NCBI GenBank assembly: GCA_963969595.1
Contig: OZ018416.1
Location: 6,526,065 to 6,590,064 of the forward strand
Length of the DNA: 64,000 nt
Reading direction: 5' to 3'
Source of the DNA: Neckera pumila
Taxonomy: Eukaryota; Streptophyta; Bryopsida; Hypnales; Neckeraceae
In this document: piece by piece, positions 45,489-57,944 of the stretch
Layout: the number at the start of each line of letters is the position of its first letter
Numbering within the stretch: position 1 is the stretch's first letter
The notes under the pieces: model-generated
What the model saw: the letters and a program-made list of their open reading frames with translations, nothing else
Databases searched by the model: none
Told to the model about the DNA's origin: nothing
Position numbers and translations under genes: made by a program

Positions 45489-47299
45489 CTCCTAAAGTCC
45501 CATTGTCCCCTCAGAGACACAATGGATTTTAGGCAGGCTTCTATGGCTTCAATATTCATCAGGGCCAACCACACTCCAAGGTACCATTGGGATTACTAAG
45601 CTAGGGCAGGACTTGAGTCCTTTTTTTAACTTTAAAAGCTAAAAATTCCTTTGATGTTGTCATTTTAAAGAAAAAAATTATAGATGAATAGTATTGCAAT
45701 GTGTCCCTTTAAAAAATTGGAGACAAAAGTTCATAGAAAAAATCCTTAGAAAGACATAAATCACCAGTTTTAAGGCAAAAGTTAATGTCTTTCTACAACA
45801 TAGCACTTTAGAAAGATATTTTCATTGAAATTTTTTATACTTCTCAAACATACAACTGTTTAAAAGAATTTTTAGTGATTAAATCTTGAACTAAAAATAG
45901 TGTATTTTTTAATTAATTAAATGATATTGACAAATTATTAATTACAAAATGTAGACATTCAATTCCAAAAATAGATTATGTAGTGACCTTAAAGTCAATA
46001 TCATATACATTTTTTGTTCTAACAAAATCATCATTTGGATTATTTCTTATATTGAAAAGGACGTTTACAAGTTTTTACCTCTGAATATTATAGAAAATGC
46101 CAAAATATTCAAATTGTAGAAAAAACGTCTTTTTTTATTCTATCATATGATTATATATATACATAATTTTTTTTGCTTCAATCACTTTATTATTAATAAA
46201 AAATAAAATCCTTTTCTACAATTGAAAAAATTGACATGTTGACATTTGAACTTCAATTGGAACTATAATAAATAATTTTTTATTTTTTGATAATTATAGC
46301 AGTATTAGGCTCAAAATGACTTGAAACACTAGTAAAAAATGACAAAAATACCTATAATTAAAAGATTAGCATTAAAAAACGATAGCTAAAAGAAGTTACA
46401 TGGCAGATTTGAATGGATTTGACTCCTTTTGTGGTACATTTGAGTATGATTTGACCCATCAAGATTTTTTGAAACTATTTGTGAAGATAGAAAAATACAT
46501 TACCTTTCTGGGAATATAATTTTTAATCCAATTGGTGCCTGGAAGCAAAAGTTGTGGCACAAAATGTCCTTTTTTTAGTGTGGCAGGCAAAAACCTCCTC
46601 ATACAAAAAAAATTAAAAATTAAAAAAAATTAAAAATCTCATAGATTGTAATTTTATCTATATGGGAAGCTTGATTCATTTCACTTAGATTGTTATGTCA
46701 AAGTTGTAGACAATCTTATTTTTTCAGGCAATTAGAGCATCTTCATGAAAAAATAACTTATAAGATTCATTTCTAAATGCAATTTTCACAATTTGTCAAA
46801 AAATTGTTTGATAAGGTTGTATTTGCTTGCTAAAACAATCTTACCATTGGGATTATAGTGTTTCAATCCCATCTTAGAGCTATTTACAATTTAATTTTTC
46901 TTTCATTTTGGACCTACTTCTACTTAATATTTTTTAAAGAATGAAAATCAAGTATGTTTTTTTGATATTTTTCCTAGATTCTTAACACAATTCTTAGATA
47001 TAATTTTAATGCAAAGTCTGTAGTGCTAAAAGTTCCACAAATGGTGGTCAAAGCCATTTGAAATTGCAAGCCGGTGTTCAAGAAAACCATTTTTTTTGTA
47101 CTTTGAATGCTAATAGCTTCCAATCTGTATGTCAAACTTCATGAAATTTTTACCACATGATCTAAGACAAGTGAAGTACAAGATCCTATGCTTGAATCCT
47201 AAGATCTTATTTTTTTTTTTTCTGTTTTCTTAGATGATTATGGTAGAATTGACAGTTTTAAGTCATTTTTATAGAAAAATGGCCTTGGGACTTTAGGTG
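45489..47299. mobile_element. TTAA-flanked piggyBac-like element, copy P9 (end of the chain) with an insertion
   Basis: Starts CTCCTAAAGTCCCATTGTCC and ends CCTTGGGACTTTAGGTG before TTAA (47300-47303). It matches P2 (15009-15921) in reverse, with about 900 bp of extra sequence from about 45563 to 46462. CATCA flanks both sides of that insert (GGGCCAACC at its left, TTTGACC at its right). Confidence 0.75.
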
Positions 47300-47303
47300 T
47301 TAA

Positions 47304-48250
47304 TCAAGCACAAAATATGGGGTCTTTTTGGTAACATTTCCCCCCGGAAAAAAATTAGGGACTTTGGGAGTATAGGCGAGGGGATTGGTTCACCTTGACT
47401 TCACTATTTGAAAATGGGTTCAGTATTTGAAAATGGGTTAGGTACATAGCAGTGAAATCTAAATACTCAAGATAGAATGTGCACATAATCAAAAGGTGAA
47501 AGCCTAGGAGAGCCTAGTGTCAATATATATTGGCACATTTACGAACAATACTTTAAAGTTTATAACTAGTGTAATCCTATGTTAGTGGCTTAGTTTTTGT
47601 CATGATCCATATTTAGGATAATTTAAGATTCAAAAATAAATAAATAAATTTATAACTTTCGCACCGTATGTCCAAATGCCACAAAATAAAGTCCATGCAA
47701 GTCCGTGCACCTCTCCTTGCAGAGAGTTTTTTGATTGTATATGAATGCACAGAGAATCTCAGAATTTTAAAGATTCCACCGCAACAAACAAATAACATAA
47801 ACAAAACAAATGGTCTAATTTATTGTATAGATTTATATAAGGTGAAAAGAACAAAAATTGTCAAAAGAAGCAATTCATTATAGTTGAGAGCACTTGTTTC
47901 AAGAAAAAACATTTTTGTAATATTAGCAATTGAAATTCATGAATTTAAAAAAAAAAAGTTGGATGAAACATTTAATTACTATAAGTTTTTAAAGTAAAAG
48001 CCCCCTAGGCCACTGAAACTGTCACATAGCTTAGTCATAAAACCAAAAGAGAATGAACAGTCAAACAACCACAATTAAATAAGAGAATGGTTTAATGACA
48101 CTTTGGGAGACACTTTCAATGGAAGTCTACTTGTCAGGAATGTATACATGGACGGTTTTGGGTGTTTTCACCTTAATGTCTAAATCATACATGCTAAAAT
48201 ATGTTAAAATCTTCTTTCATTAGCACGTAAAATCCAAAAATAAATAAGTA
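47304..48250. other. no gene recognised
   Basis: AT-rich; includes part of the dispersed repeat at 48100-48178. No coding region is supportable. Confidence 0.35.
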
Positions 48251-48815
48251 CTTCCTTTGTCCCAAAATGATCTTCCTACTGGCCTTCATTTTTTGTCCCA
48301 AAATGATCTTCGTGTTATACTTTGTGAGCTGCAAATTGGTCAAATTTAACTTTCGGTTATTCTCTTGGACTAGCAAAACCACTCCAAGCGGTAGTTCTCC
48401 CGTCATCCATGCAATCGCCAATCAAAAGACAAATAAAATGGTTGAAGGGGTCAATCAACACTTTTGGTTTTATTTTTTGCATCTCTTTGAATATTGCCTA
48501 ATGGAACGAGATGAAGTTTTGGAAGGCAAAATAGAGGTCCACATATGGTCTTTGGCTTATACTAACTATCCACAAAATGACAATCTCACACTCAACAGTT
48601 AAATAACCACTAGTGCTCCTTGAAAATACCCAAAAAATCCCACTTCTAAATAATCCAAAATTGCACTTTAAAAAGGGCTTCAAAACTCAAAGTCTCAAGG
48701 TCAATAGAAGTGCATCAAACTCCACACATAGCGCAAAATGGGCTTTAATAATATATTTTTTATTTCTAATCCGGAACATTTGTCTAACAAGAAGATCATT
48801 TTGGGACGGAGGTAG
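48251..48815. mobile_element. Tc1/mariner (Stowaway)-like MITE, copy 2
   Basis: Starts CTTCCTTTGTCCCAAAATGA and ends TCATTTTGGGACGGAGGTAG, flanked by TA on both sides (48249-48250 and 48816-48817). A second TTTGTCCCAAAATGATCTTC lies at 48292-48311, so the left end is doubled. The interior matches 13579-14123 in reverse. Confidence 0.85.
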
Positions 48816-50333
48816 TAAAATTTAATAAATTCAAATGTGCTTAGTTGCTATAAGTGTTGATTATGGCCGGGTGTACTTATTTTAGTTGCTAAATTCTCAA
48901 AAAATGCCTCTAATTAATGGTCATTCTAATAAATAGAGTGAATCAATGATAAATGTAGAAAAAAAATAAGTAGCATATAAGATCCATTAACAATGAGAGA
49001 ATTTCATCACCAAAAAGTTTTAATAAGAAGATGATTCCTAATTGAAAAGATATAATGTCATCACCTTCTTTATAGTATTCCTTTTCCACCCTTGTAGGAT
49101 AAAATAATTCCGTTCACTAAGCCATCTTCATATACATTTATAAGGCTTCTTGATGCAAGCTCATTTTTTACCAATGGATTTGTAAAATTTAAGATGTGCA
49201 ATTGTGGAGCACGTCTACAAAATTGTCAATCATTATCTATTAATTTTTGAAAATTTCATGTCTAGTAATAAGGACATGCATAAACAACTTTTTGGGTGTT
49301 TTAAGCCCCTTTTGGGAAGTCAACACCATAATTTCCATAGCCAAACATCATAATCCTATATTCTACTAATCAAAGAGTTTGTTGCTTTTGATCCAAGTTA
49401 TTATTATTTTTTTCATCTTGACTAGCAATTGGTGCTTGCTTTGCTACGCATTAAATATATTACTTTCATCATTTTTTCATATGATAGAATGTAGATAAAC
49501 AAAGTATGTATAATCTTTAAATGAAAGTATTGACATCCTCATACAATATTCTTTGAAAAGATTTATATAGTGCAATATAAAATAATTAAAGCAAATCTTT
49601 ATATCATAATTTTTACAAAATAACCTTTGCAAAGATGAAAGCATTGCGAGAAGATTAAATTAATCAAGTGAACAATGTAAGTAGAATCTTCACATTTGAA
49701 TATGTAGAGCAACGCTAGCGGTTGGTGCTTCCTTATTCTTTAATATCACATTTTAAAAAGACATGGAATTTATCTATAGTTTTGTTGTTTGAAAAGTTTC
49801 TTTGAAATATTTTTAGAATTATCCATTTGATTTTCAAATATTTCACAAAAAGAACACATAATATATAGTAGAAAGTATCCTATGCCTATTACAAAAGCAA
49901 TTAAACTTTGATAATATTATTCAAAATTCAATTGTGATATTACAGAGAAAATTATGATCTTAGTAGTATCATGTATTGACCTTCTACTTTTCCTATCAAA
50001 ATTTTACCAAATTTTTGGTCTTCTTTGATTTCTTCAACAAAAAATTAGGACATAATAGGATAAATTAAGAACTTTTCATACCAAAAATGTCAGAGTGATG
50101 CTATGATACTACTACTAAAATGAGGACCATTGTAGAGTCCCAAGATTAATCCACAGAAGATCTTGCTAGCTTCTAAGGTGAAAAATTCCAAAGTTTTCAC
50201 TAAGGCAAACAAATGTAAAATTTTGCTCCCTACTATAGAGTAGTTAATATTATATATCATAACCCTTACAAACTTATTTGGGATCTTTGATTCCAAAAAC
50301 ATATTCCAATTTTCCAAATTTCACCTTCTTTAA
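48816..50333. other. no gene recognised
   Basis: AT-rich; no open frame with a recognisable domain. Confidence 0.35.
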
Positions 50334-51160
50334 TTCCTAAAGGACCAGGGGTAGTCTAGATTATGAAAATTGTAAAGATGTTATATAAAATGCAACTTAG
50401 AAGAATGATATAATGATGATTCTCAAACAATAGTTGTAAAATATGGTTCATTGATCATATCTATATGGCTAGATCAACTGGTATATAGACCCATATTTAT
50501 TCAATAATATTTGAAGCCAAGAATTGAAAATTCCTTCTAAAATCAATTGTAGATTGAAGATTTGTGATTTTAAAAAGAATTTTTTCCTTCTAAATTTAAA
50601 AGATTAAGCCATTAAATGAAAAAGGGGGATTGAAGAAGGCCACAAAATTTGACTTGTAGTGACATCTCATGTTGAATTTTTTTAATTCCAAAAAATAATA
50701 ATATCATTGATTTTTTTAAATAATTTAATAATTTCAACCTCTATCGGCTAAAATTCGACAAGTTTGAACTATCTTTTCTTGATTTTTTTTGGAAAAGAAA
50801 CATCATTGCTCCTTTAGATTTTGGAAGCCCTTTTGAGGCCCTATTTTTCTTGTAATGTTCTAATCATATTGATTTTTGAAGATTTTTATTTATTTAATTA
50901 TTGAAGTCATCATTCCTGAAGGATCAATTTTTGAAATGAAATAGTTACCTTTTGAAGCCAAACCTATCGATGCCCTTTGAATTATAGAATATTTACAGAG
51001 CTAAATCTTCAAAATCTATACCATATAAATGTTAAAGAATTAACACAAGAATTAATCTTCAAAAAAATTGATAGTCAGGGTGCAAAAATGCATTTTTGCA
51101 TGCTTGGGATGTGATTACCTTCATTAATTGTTCAAAAATTAGCACCTAGTCCTTAAGGGG
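50334..51160. mobile_element. TTAA-flanked element, third family, copy P10
   Basis: Starts TTCCTAAAGGACCAGGGG after TTAA (50330-50333) and ends CACCTAGTCCTTAAGGGG before TTAA (51161-51164). 827 bp, no ORF. The interior differs from the P1-P9 group, and a partial copy is at 10895-11145. Confidence 0.8.
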
Positions 51161-51164
51161 TTAA

Positions 51165-52631
51165 ATTTTAAAATTCCAAGCATCCAAAAAGTGAATGCTC
51201 CCTGGTCAACCTTCATTGCAACTTTCAAAAAATCATTTTTGGTGTTTGATTTAAGTTAAAAAAAAATAGAGCTCAACAATGCTATTCTCTATTCTTTTTT
51301 TGTTTTTTTGAACACAAAAATTTAAAGAATTATTGTAATTGCAAGCTCCATGTTATACAATTAAAATTATACAACATTGTTTGTATTTTATTCAATTTTT
51401 TATTAATTAAAAAAAATTAAATTAAAGAATATACTTATCATTCTATATTCCATTTATATTAAACATTGCAAATTATTTTAATATCTATTATAATTTATAC
51501 TAATGTGCCTCGTGTTGTTGCCACAACCAAAATAAAGATAAAAATAATTTTTTGGTTTTTTAATTTTTAGTTTTTTTGAAATTCAGTATCTCATATGCAC
51601 AAAGGAGTGCAAGGGCTTTATTGTAGTGTGAGGAGTAGTGTTCTTGATATAAATAGAAAGATTTATTTATGAAGGAGTATAATGGCTTTGTTTCATGGCA
51701 TTTGGATATGCAATTTAAAGTATAGACAGTTTTAGTTTCACTTTGTACTTTAAAAAAGTCAACAATAATTTTAATTTTTCATCAAAACTATTAAAAAATC
51801 ATTTTCAATGCATTTTTCAACAAGTGAAATTTATCAAAAATTCATATATCAATTATATAAAAATATATATTTAGCTTGATGGTAGCATCTGATTTGAACG
51901 CCATTTGCAAGGGTATTTTGGGTGTAAGGTATGAAATAAGTAATTGATAAATCTCCACACCAATCTCTATTGATATTTGTATCTATTGAAAAAATTCAAA
52001 TTAATTGGAATTTTTTGTTATGTTTATCCATTTTTTTCACTTTATGCTAGGAGAATGATACAAATTACAATTTTTCACAAAACAAATTGAACTTTTATAT
52101 AGTGATAGACAATCCATAATATCACACACAAAAATATAAGATTGATATTTGAACACAATTTAAAAGGCTAATTTAACCCAACCATGATACTTGACCATTC
52201 TATAATAGATCTGGTACTTTACATGTTAATAGAGTTAGGGACAAAATGATTCATTCTTCACTGCGTCTTTTTACCAAATAGTCAATTCTTCACCAAATTT
52301 AAAACTAAAAATGTATTCTAAAATCTGCAAAAGATAAACAAAAGGAATTAAATATTGAAGCAAGTCAAACAAAGAGAAGTAGTTTAAAAAAATTAGAAGC
52401 AATAAAGGACAATCACGGTTAAAAAGCTCTATAAGTTGCTTTAAATCTACCACCAATATACCACCTATTTATCACTATTGTACTCTCAATCTACAAGATG
52501 CTTACATGATTTCAGACGCTTTCAAGTTCTAAAGAATAGTCCATAGCTAAAACAACATTACTAGATGTTGATGAATATGGCATAGTCCTCAGGAATTGTA
52601 AGTGCCCAAAATTGTATATGGCATGGATTAA
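51165..52631. other. no gene recognised
   Basis: Extremely AT-rich. About 52265-52310 is an inverted match to the AATTTGGTGAAGAATTGACT repeats at 54265-54860. Confidence 0.35.
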
Positions 52632-54193
52632 CCTCTAGAAGACCAAGGATCCCAATTTGGGCTATTTGAGAACTTAAGCATATTCTATTGATTTCATAAT
52701 CTCGAATTTTTGCATGAATTTTTTAGAATTGATGCTACTCGTTACAATCTATATGCGAAGCATTGTTTCATGTCATTTTAATAAATATTGCAAAATTTAG
52801 AAGGATTTTTTTTATTTCAGTGTCAATCTACGCAACAAAAACATATTCTAAAAACTATTACTCCCTTTGCCCCACTAAAAAACTCCAAATCAAGCGCAAT
52901 TCTTGTTCCACTAAAATGCTTCATTTAATGATTTTGATTCTTGAATAAGCGTTGGCCATATTGAATGACCTTGTGGGGGCAAGTCAAGTGATTAGGGAGC
53001 ATTTTGTTCTTAGAAAACTTGGCCTTGCCATATGAAGCACCCAGTAGTTGTTGTGCTTCTTCAAACCATATTGTTGAGAATGGATTCAATGACCACTTTG
53101 GCGCTATAAAGATTTGTTCATGAAGTAGGCCATGTTTCTTTGTTGCGGGTATTTACCCTGGTATAAATGTTTCTAGAATCCCATTGCTACCACCAACCTC
53201 TAAATTTTCAAGAATGACGGAGTTGGCAGCATTCACAAACTATACTCAAATATGATACTTTCCGCATGGATTTTGGGTGCCTAAATGATGGTGCCTAAAA
53301 TGGAAATTTTACATAGATTTAAGGGGTAAGTTGCTGGTTTTGAATGCATGTACCACTAGTACAAAGACTAAAAATATTATTAATCCCTTGTAGGGAAGCT
53401 TTTTAGAGGTTTTTAGTGAGACAGAGGTAGTAATTGTTTTTTAGAGATTGTATAGATTGATACCTATTCACAAACATTTCAAAAATTGAAATCCAAATAA
53501 TGAGGTAATAGTTATGAGGAGTTTTCTTTTGCAAGGCAATAAAGGTAGAAAAAACATAAAAAGGCTTCTTTTGCTCTCAATTTCAAAAAAGTTAAAATTC
53601 AAATAAAAAGAAAGGATATTAAACTGTTTACTAGAACATTTTCACCATTGTGATTAACAATTCTTAAATTCTTCCAAAAGTTTTTAGCATATGAGTGTTA
53701 TCTTTCATTCAATAACACTTTCTTTTTACAATTGAATATTGAAAGTTTTTTGATTAAAATTTTTTTACTTATATTTCTAGTCCCTTTTCTAATATAGTGA
53801 CAATATGTACAAGTTATTGGACATACATTTTTTTTTTCTTCTAAAATTGTTGAAAAGACAACATTTCATCTTTTAGAAGGGCTAGAGTATCCTACATTTG
53901 TGCAATTTAGGCACATTGAACTTGCAATCAATAGGAATATTTACTCTAAAATTTAGGGACAATGTGCTTGAACAAGTTGACCAAGAAGATCCTATGCATG
54001 ATTCTAGTGTTTGCAAATTCTTTGGCCTCATGGTCCATGCGGGCTTGAAAAAAAGGGTATTGTACGCATCAAAGCGAGTATGATTAAGAAAAGATTTGTT
54101 AAAAAAATAAATAGTGATGAAAATTTTGACTTTGCTTTGGAAAAGAATACTTTGAAGTAGTTTGGGCCTCTAAACATGAAAGAATTTTTGGAG
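52632..54193. mobile_element. probable TTAA-flanked element, diverged (P11)
   Basis: Starts CCTCTAGAAGACCAAGG after TTAA (52628-52631). The last 100 bp before TTAA (54194-54197) match the right end of P3 (TTTGAAGTAGTT, CCTCTAAACATGAAAGAA). At about 1.56 kb it is longer than its relatives and may contain insertions. Confidence 0.45.
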
Positions 54194-54264
54194 TTAAATG
54201 AATGGTGGAGCAATAGTCTTCACATCAAAATTTCAAGCATTTTATCATCTTTTCTTAGTTTTTA

Positions 54265-54860
54265 GAGCATATAATTAGTTTTACATTTGGCAAAGAACTG
54301 ACTGTGTGGAAAAGGTCAAAGTGGAAAATGCAGATCTATTTGTCTTTGACTCTAATAAGGAGTTCCTATATTCTTTCTTTCTTTGAAACAAATGAAACGG
54401 AATTTCATTGCAAAAGTAGAAATACAAGCCTACCAACCACAGGTGGCCTGGCAGAAAGAAAGAAAGAAAGAAACAAACAAACAAACAAACAACAAGGACC
54501 AACGACAACCAAAAGGAGTTCTTTTATTCATATTTCCCTTTCAAGGTTTTAAAATATGTTGTATGGAGTATATAATTAAATTTAAATTTGGTAGAGAATT
54601 GAGTCAATTGACTATGTAAGAAAGGTCAATACATATATTTCTCCTTGACTCTCACTGAATAAGAAGTCCTCGTGTTCATGTCCTGGTTTCTGGGGTTTAG
54701 GAATATATGTAATTAGATTTAAATTTGGTGAAGAATTGACTGTGCCTGTGGCCTGTGGGAACTGAAAAAAAGGTCAAAGCGAATAATGGAATCTATTTGT
54801 CAACGACTCTAAGCTTAGTAAGGAGTTCAGTTCCTAGCTCCTAGTTCCTACGTTCACCTT
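54265..54860. repeat. three degenerate direct repeats and a GAAA/CAAA microsatellite
   Basis: Blocks at about 54265-54375, 54570-54680 and 54700-54830 each run ATATAATTAGATTTAAATTT, GAATTGACT, AAAGGTCAA, CTATTTGTC, GACTCT and AAGGAGTTC in order. Between the first two lies a (GAAA)n-(CAAA)n tract at about 54455-54492. Confidence 0.75.
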
Positions 54861-55231
54861 GGTTGGAGCTCCTGTCTGTCCACAAGACCAGGCAGATGCA
54901 AGTCATGCAACGTGTAGCACTGTAGCCCCTGGTCATTGTACAATACGGCACTACTGTAGAACTTTGACTACAAATGAAACTTGATTTTATATTGCCTCTC
55001 TGGTTCTGTGTACTGGTTCCCTTTCAATGGAAATTGTCCATGTGTTACAAGAGAAAAAAGAAAAAAAAAGAAAAAACTTGATTTTATTGCAAACAAATCC
55101 GGCAATACCTTTTTAGAGAAAAATGAAAACCTTGTTTTGCCATTGGGCACACACGTTGCCTCATCGGTCTCTACCTCACAGATTTTTTGATTTTATATCT
55201 TTTTGTCATAAATATGGCAACGATTTCCAAA

Positions 55232-55388
55232 CGTAACATTCATTAGCTCTACAGTGATGGTGTGGTATATTCCATACTCCAATAGTGTTTCATCAGTAGC
55301 TATTGATGAATTAGACAGGTGGAGGATGTAGAGGCACACCATTATTTTAGAACCAAGGCAACATCAACACATGCTACTGAATGTTCTG
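55232..55388. mobile_element. MITE with CGTAACATTCA ends, relative of 43765-43995
   Basis: CGTAACATTCATTAGCTC at the left pairs with TACTGAATGTTCTG at the right. The interior carries GTGTGGTATATTCCATAC, a variant of the palindrome in the longer copy. Confidence 0.7.
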
Positions 55389-57234
55389 GACGGATGGTTC
55401 CGAGGAACCCAATTTTAAAATTTTAAAATTTTTAATGGCAAAAGAGTTACTTCTTCAGTTACTTCTTATTTGGACAGATGTTCCCTGGGCAATGAAACCC
55501 TGGTTCAATTCTATGCCACGAACTGAGCTCTTTTTTTTTTTAACTTTAAAATTTTGCAACGATCTCCAAAGTCACCACTTGAGGTTCAAATGGAAGGACA
55601 AATGTTCCCTCGCCCTGGCACATGGCTCATACACATGGAAGGCATTCCGTAGTAACTTAGGCCACTGGCAAGAATGTGAGATTTTCTGTCAACTTTTTTG
55701 GGGGGGGTCTGTTGAAATCTCAGTTGCAGTGAGTGGGGTCAGCATTTTCCACAACCTTTTGAAAACTCACCTGGGCTAAATATTTCCGCCAGGGACTGGT
55801 TCCCTTGGTTCATTGTACGTTTTCCTCTATTTCCTCTATCAATGGAAATGGTCCATTTGTTCCCTACAAAAACAAAAACAAACTCACCTAGACTATGATC
55901 TGGACATTTGATACTGGCCGGGGACTCACTAGTGGATCTACTTGGAGTGATGTCAGTTTCTCTCCCAAAATTGAACACCAGCCCAAAAACAAAAAACCCA
56001 AATAAATAAACAAACCACTGGTCTTTAGTTTTACCCAAGGTCACATTTTTTTGATTTAATGTGGGTTGAACTTACGGTACCAATTTCCACAAAAGTGAAT
56101 TTTTTGTGCATAACATTTTTAACGCGCTGAACTCCCCCCCAAGTGGAGGAATAATCCGCCTCTAGCTACCTGGGGATGGAATTCAATTATAAACCCAGAT
56201 ATGTCATAGGTCAGGTGGTGCAGCTTGTGGCTAGATCCATTACTCACTACGTTTTGTGTCAAGATCCAGTTGATCTATACAACGTGGAAGTGGGGCCTAT
56301 TCCTATTGCAATGCACTTTTACATATTGGGGGACTCCAACTTTGGGGGGAGCAAAAGGGAGCCCTCTAGCACTAGTTAATAATGTTATGTGGTGACACTA
56401 ATTTTCTAGTAGACGCTAATTTCCCTTCTCATTACTACTGTAGAACAAATCAGCGATGAAGTCATCATTGAAGTCCCCTATCAATGACGGCGCAAGATTA
56501 CCGTTGCCTTCCAAATTAGTGTGACTACGAAAACACTTGTTTGAAAATACGTATTCTACAATAATAGTTCAAGCTTTTTAGCTAATTACTGTATGTCTCT
56601 AAAATCTTGATTCCGTCCCAAACCAAGAACAAGAACAAAAGAATAAGTTATAAACTGCACAACAGATAGAATTTTGAAGCAAGAGAAAAGAACCGAAAAC
56701 TCTAATACAGACAGGTGTTCGTTTCCTAAGAAACAAAAGGAAGCAAAAATCCAGAAAAAGAAATTCACTGTTCACCGAAAATCTCATTGCTGATAATGAA
56801 AGGGAATGATGACTCCTTTCATTCGCTACAATGAGAGAGTCTCTCTGATTACTTCACAGTTCCGTTCTTGTAGTTTATCATTCATCCATCCAGACAAACG
56901 GGCACGTTTCTCATCCCAAGCGGCCGCTCATGTTTATCCACCCGCCCACCGAGAAAAACACGTGTACCTGATCCCACCAACCTCAGAAGCCTGCTTCTCA
57001 TCCACGCCAGCAACGGCACCAGGAACCTTCGTCCATCCTATGAACGAATTTCATCCACCAGCACCCCTTTCAAGGCCAGTTCTTCCACGTCTTCTACAGT
57101 TTGCTGACAACTACCGCCGCGCTTCCGTCGGCTTCGGAATTTTCGTATGAAGATATTGGTGCCATTTTGGTCAAGGTATTCAATGTCGCAGTTGCGGCGT
57201 TGCTGTCGTGCGTGTACGTCATGTTGCTGAAGCT
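55389..57234. other. intergenic region upstream of the F-box/kelch gene
   Basis: Open frames at 55381-55779 and 56806-57150 lack domains and are probably chance. The base composition becomes less AT-rich from about 56880 toward the gene, as expected for its promoter. Confidence 0.4.
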
Positions 57235-57241
57235 TATATAC
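57235..57241 (+). promoter_or_regulatory. possible TATA box of the F-box/kelch gene
   Basis: CTTATATACCC lies about 700 bp before the start codon. If used, transcription would begin near 57265-57275 and give a leader of about 670 nt that includes the tandem repeat below. This is position-based inference only. Confidence 0.25.
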
Positions 57242-57558
57242 CCGGCGGCCTTCCTCCGTCCGCACATAGAACGTCTATTTGTCCAGTGGGCTGTCAGGTT
57301 TCAAGTCTTCAAGCGGGTGATCTCGAACGTGAATCGGTACGAAATTTGAGCTACTGATTGGCGAGGAGATTCCTCTTCTGTAGTGTTGGAGAAGAAAATC
57401 TGGTCGGTTTCAGTTGCGAGAGTAGTGTGAAGTCATCGCGTTTTAGCGCGGAGAGAGTCTTTGGACGATTCTGCGTTGGAAGGATTTCTTCCGATTAGCG
57501 TTGGGGGTTAAAGAAACTTCAAGCTTGAAATTGAAAAATTGAGGATTTCAAGCTTAAT

Positions 57559-57944
57559 AATTCAGATCTTGAATTTGAACCCAGTCTTCGGGTTCGGAAT
57601 TTGGGGGGTCAGTCAGTTGCGATTCCCTGTTTCTTGGGGGTTACTAGATTGTGAAGTGATCGAGGTTTTGGGAGTCGAGAGTCTTCTTGGGGTGAACAAT
57701 TTGTTAAGTGATTGAAGAATTCGGAGCTTGAAATTTGAACCCAAACTTTTGGATTCCAAAATCTTGGAGTTCATTTGCGATTTCCTGTTTTTGAGTCTCG
57801 AGGGCGTGAATTGATCGATATTTTTGGGTGGAGAGTCTCGGGTGAAGAAATTATTTACAGTTAGTGTGTTTGGGATTGAAGAATTCGGAGCTTGATTTCG
57901 AATTGCAAAGTGAAGTTTTTTGCAAACCCCCTGTTTTCGTATCA
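57559..57944 (+). repeat. tandem repeat of about 160 bp in the F-box/kelch 5' leader
   Basis: Units start at 57559, 57718 and 57882 with AATTC(A/G)GA(T/G)CTTGA. The first two run on through TTTGAACCC, TTGCGATTYCCTGTTT, GTGAAGTGATCGAGG or GTGAATTGATCGAT, and GAGAGTCT. The third is cut short at the start codon at 57945. Spacing is 159 and 164 bp. Confidence 0.8.

Noticed and set aside
55381..55779. 132-codon open frame upstream of the F-box/kelch gene
   Set aside because: No domain, contains homopolymer-derived runs, and overlaps the end of a MITE.
57864..57944. N-terminal extension of the F-box/kelch protein
   Set aside because: The frame is open upstream but has only GTG, and it overlaps the repeated leader; the ATG at 57945 is the better start.
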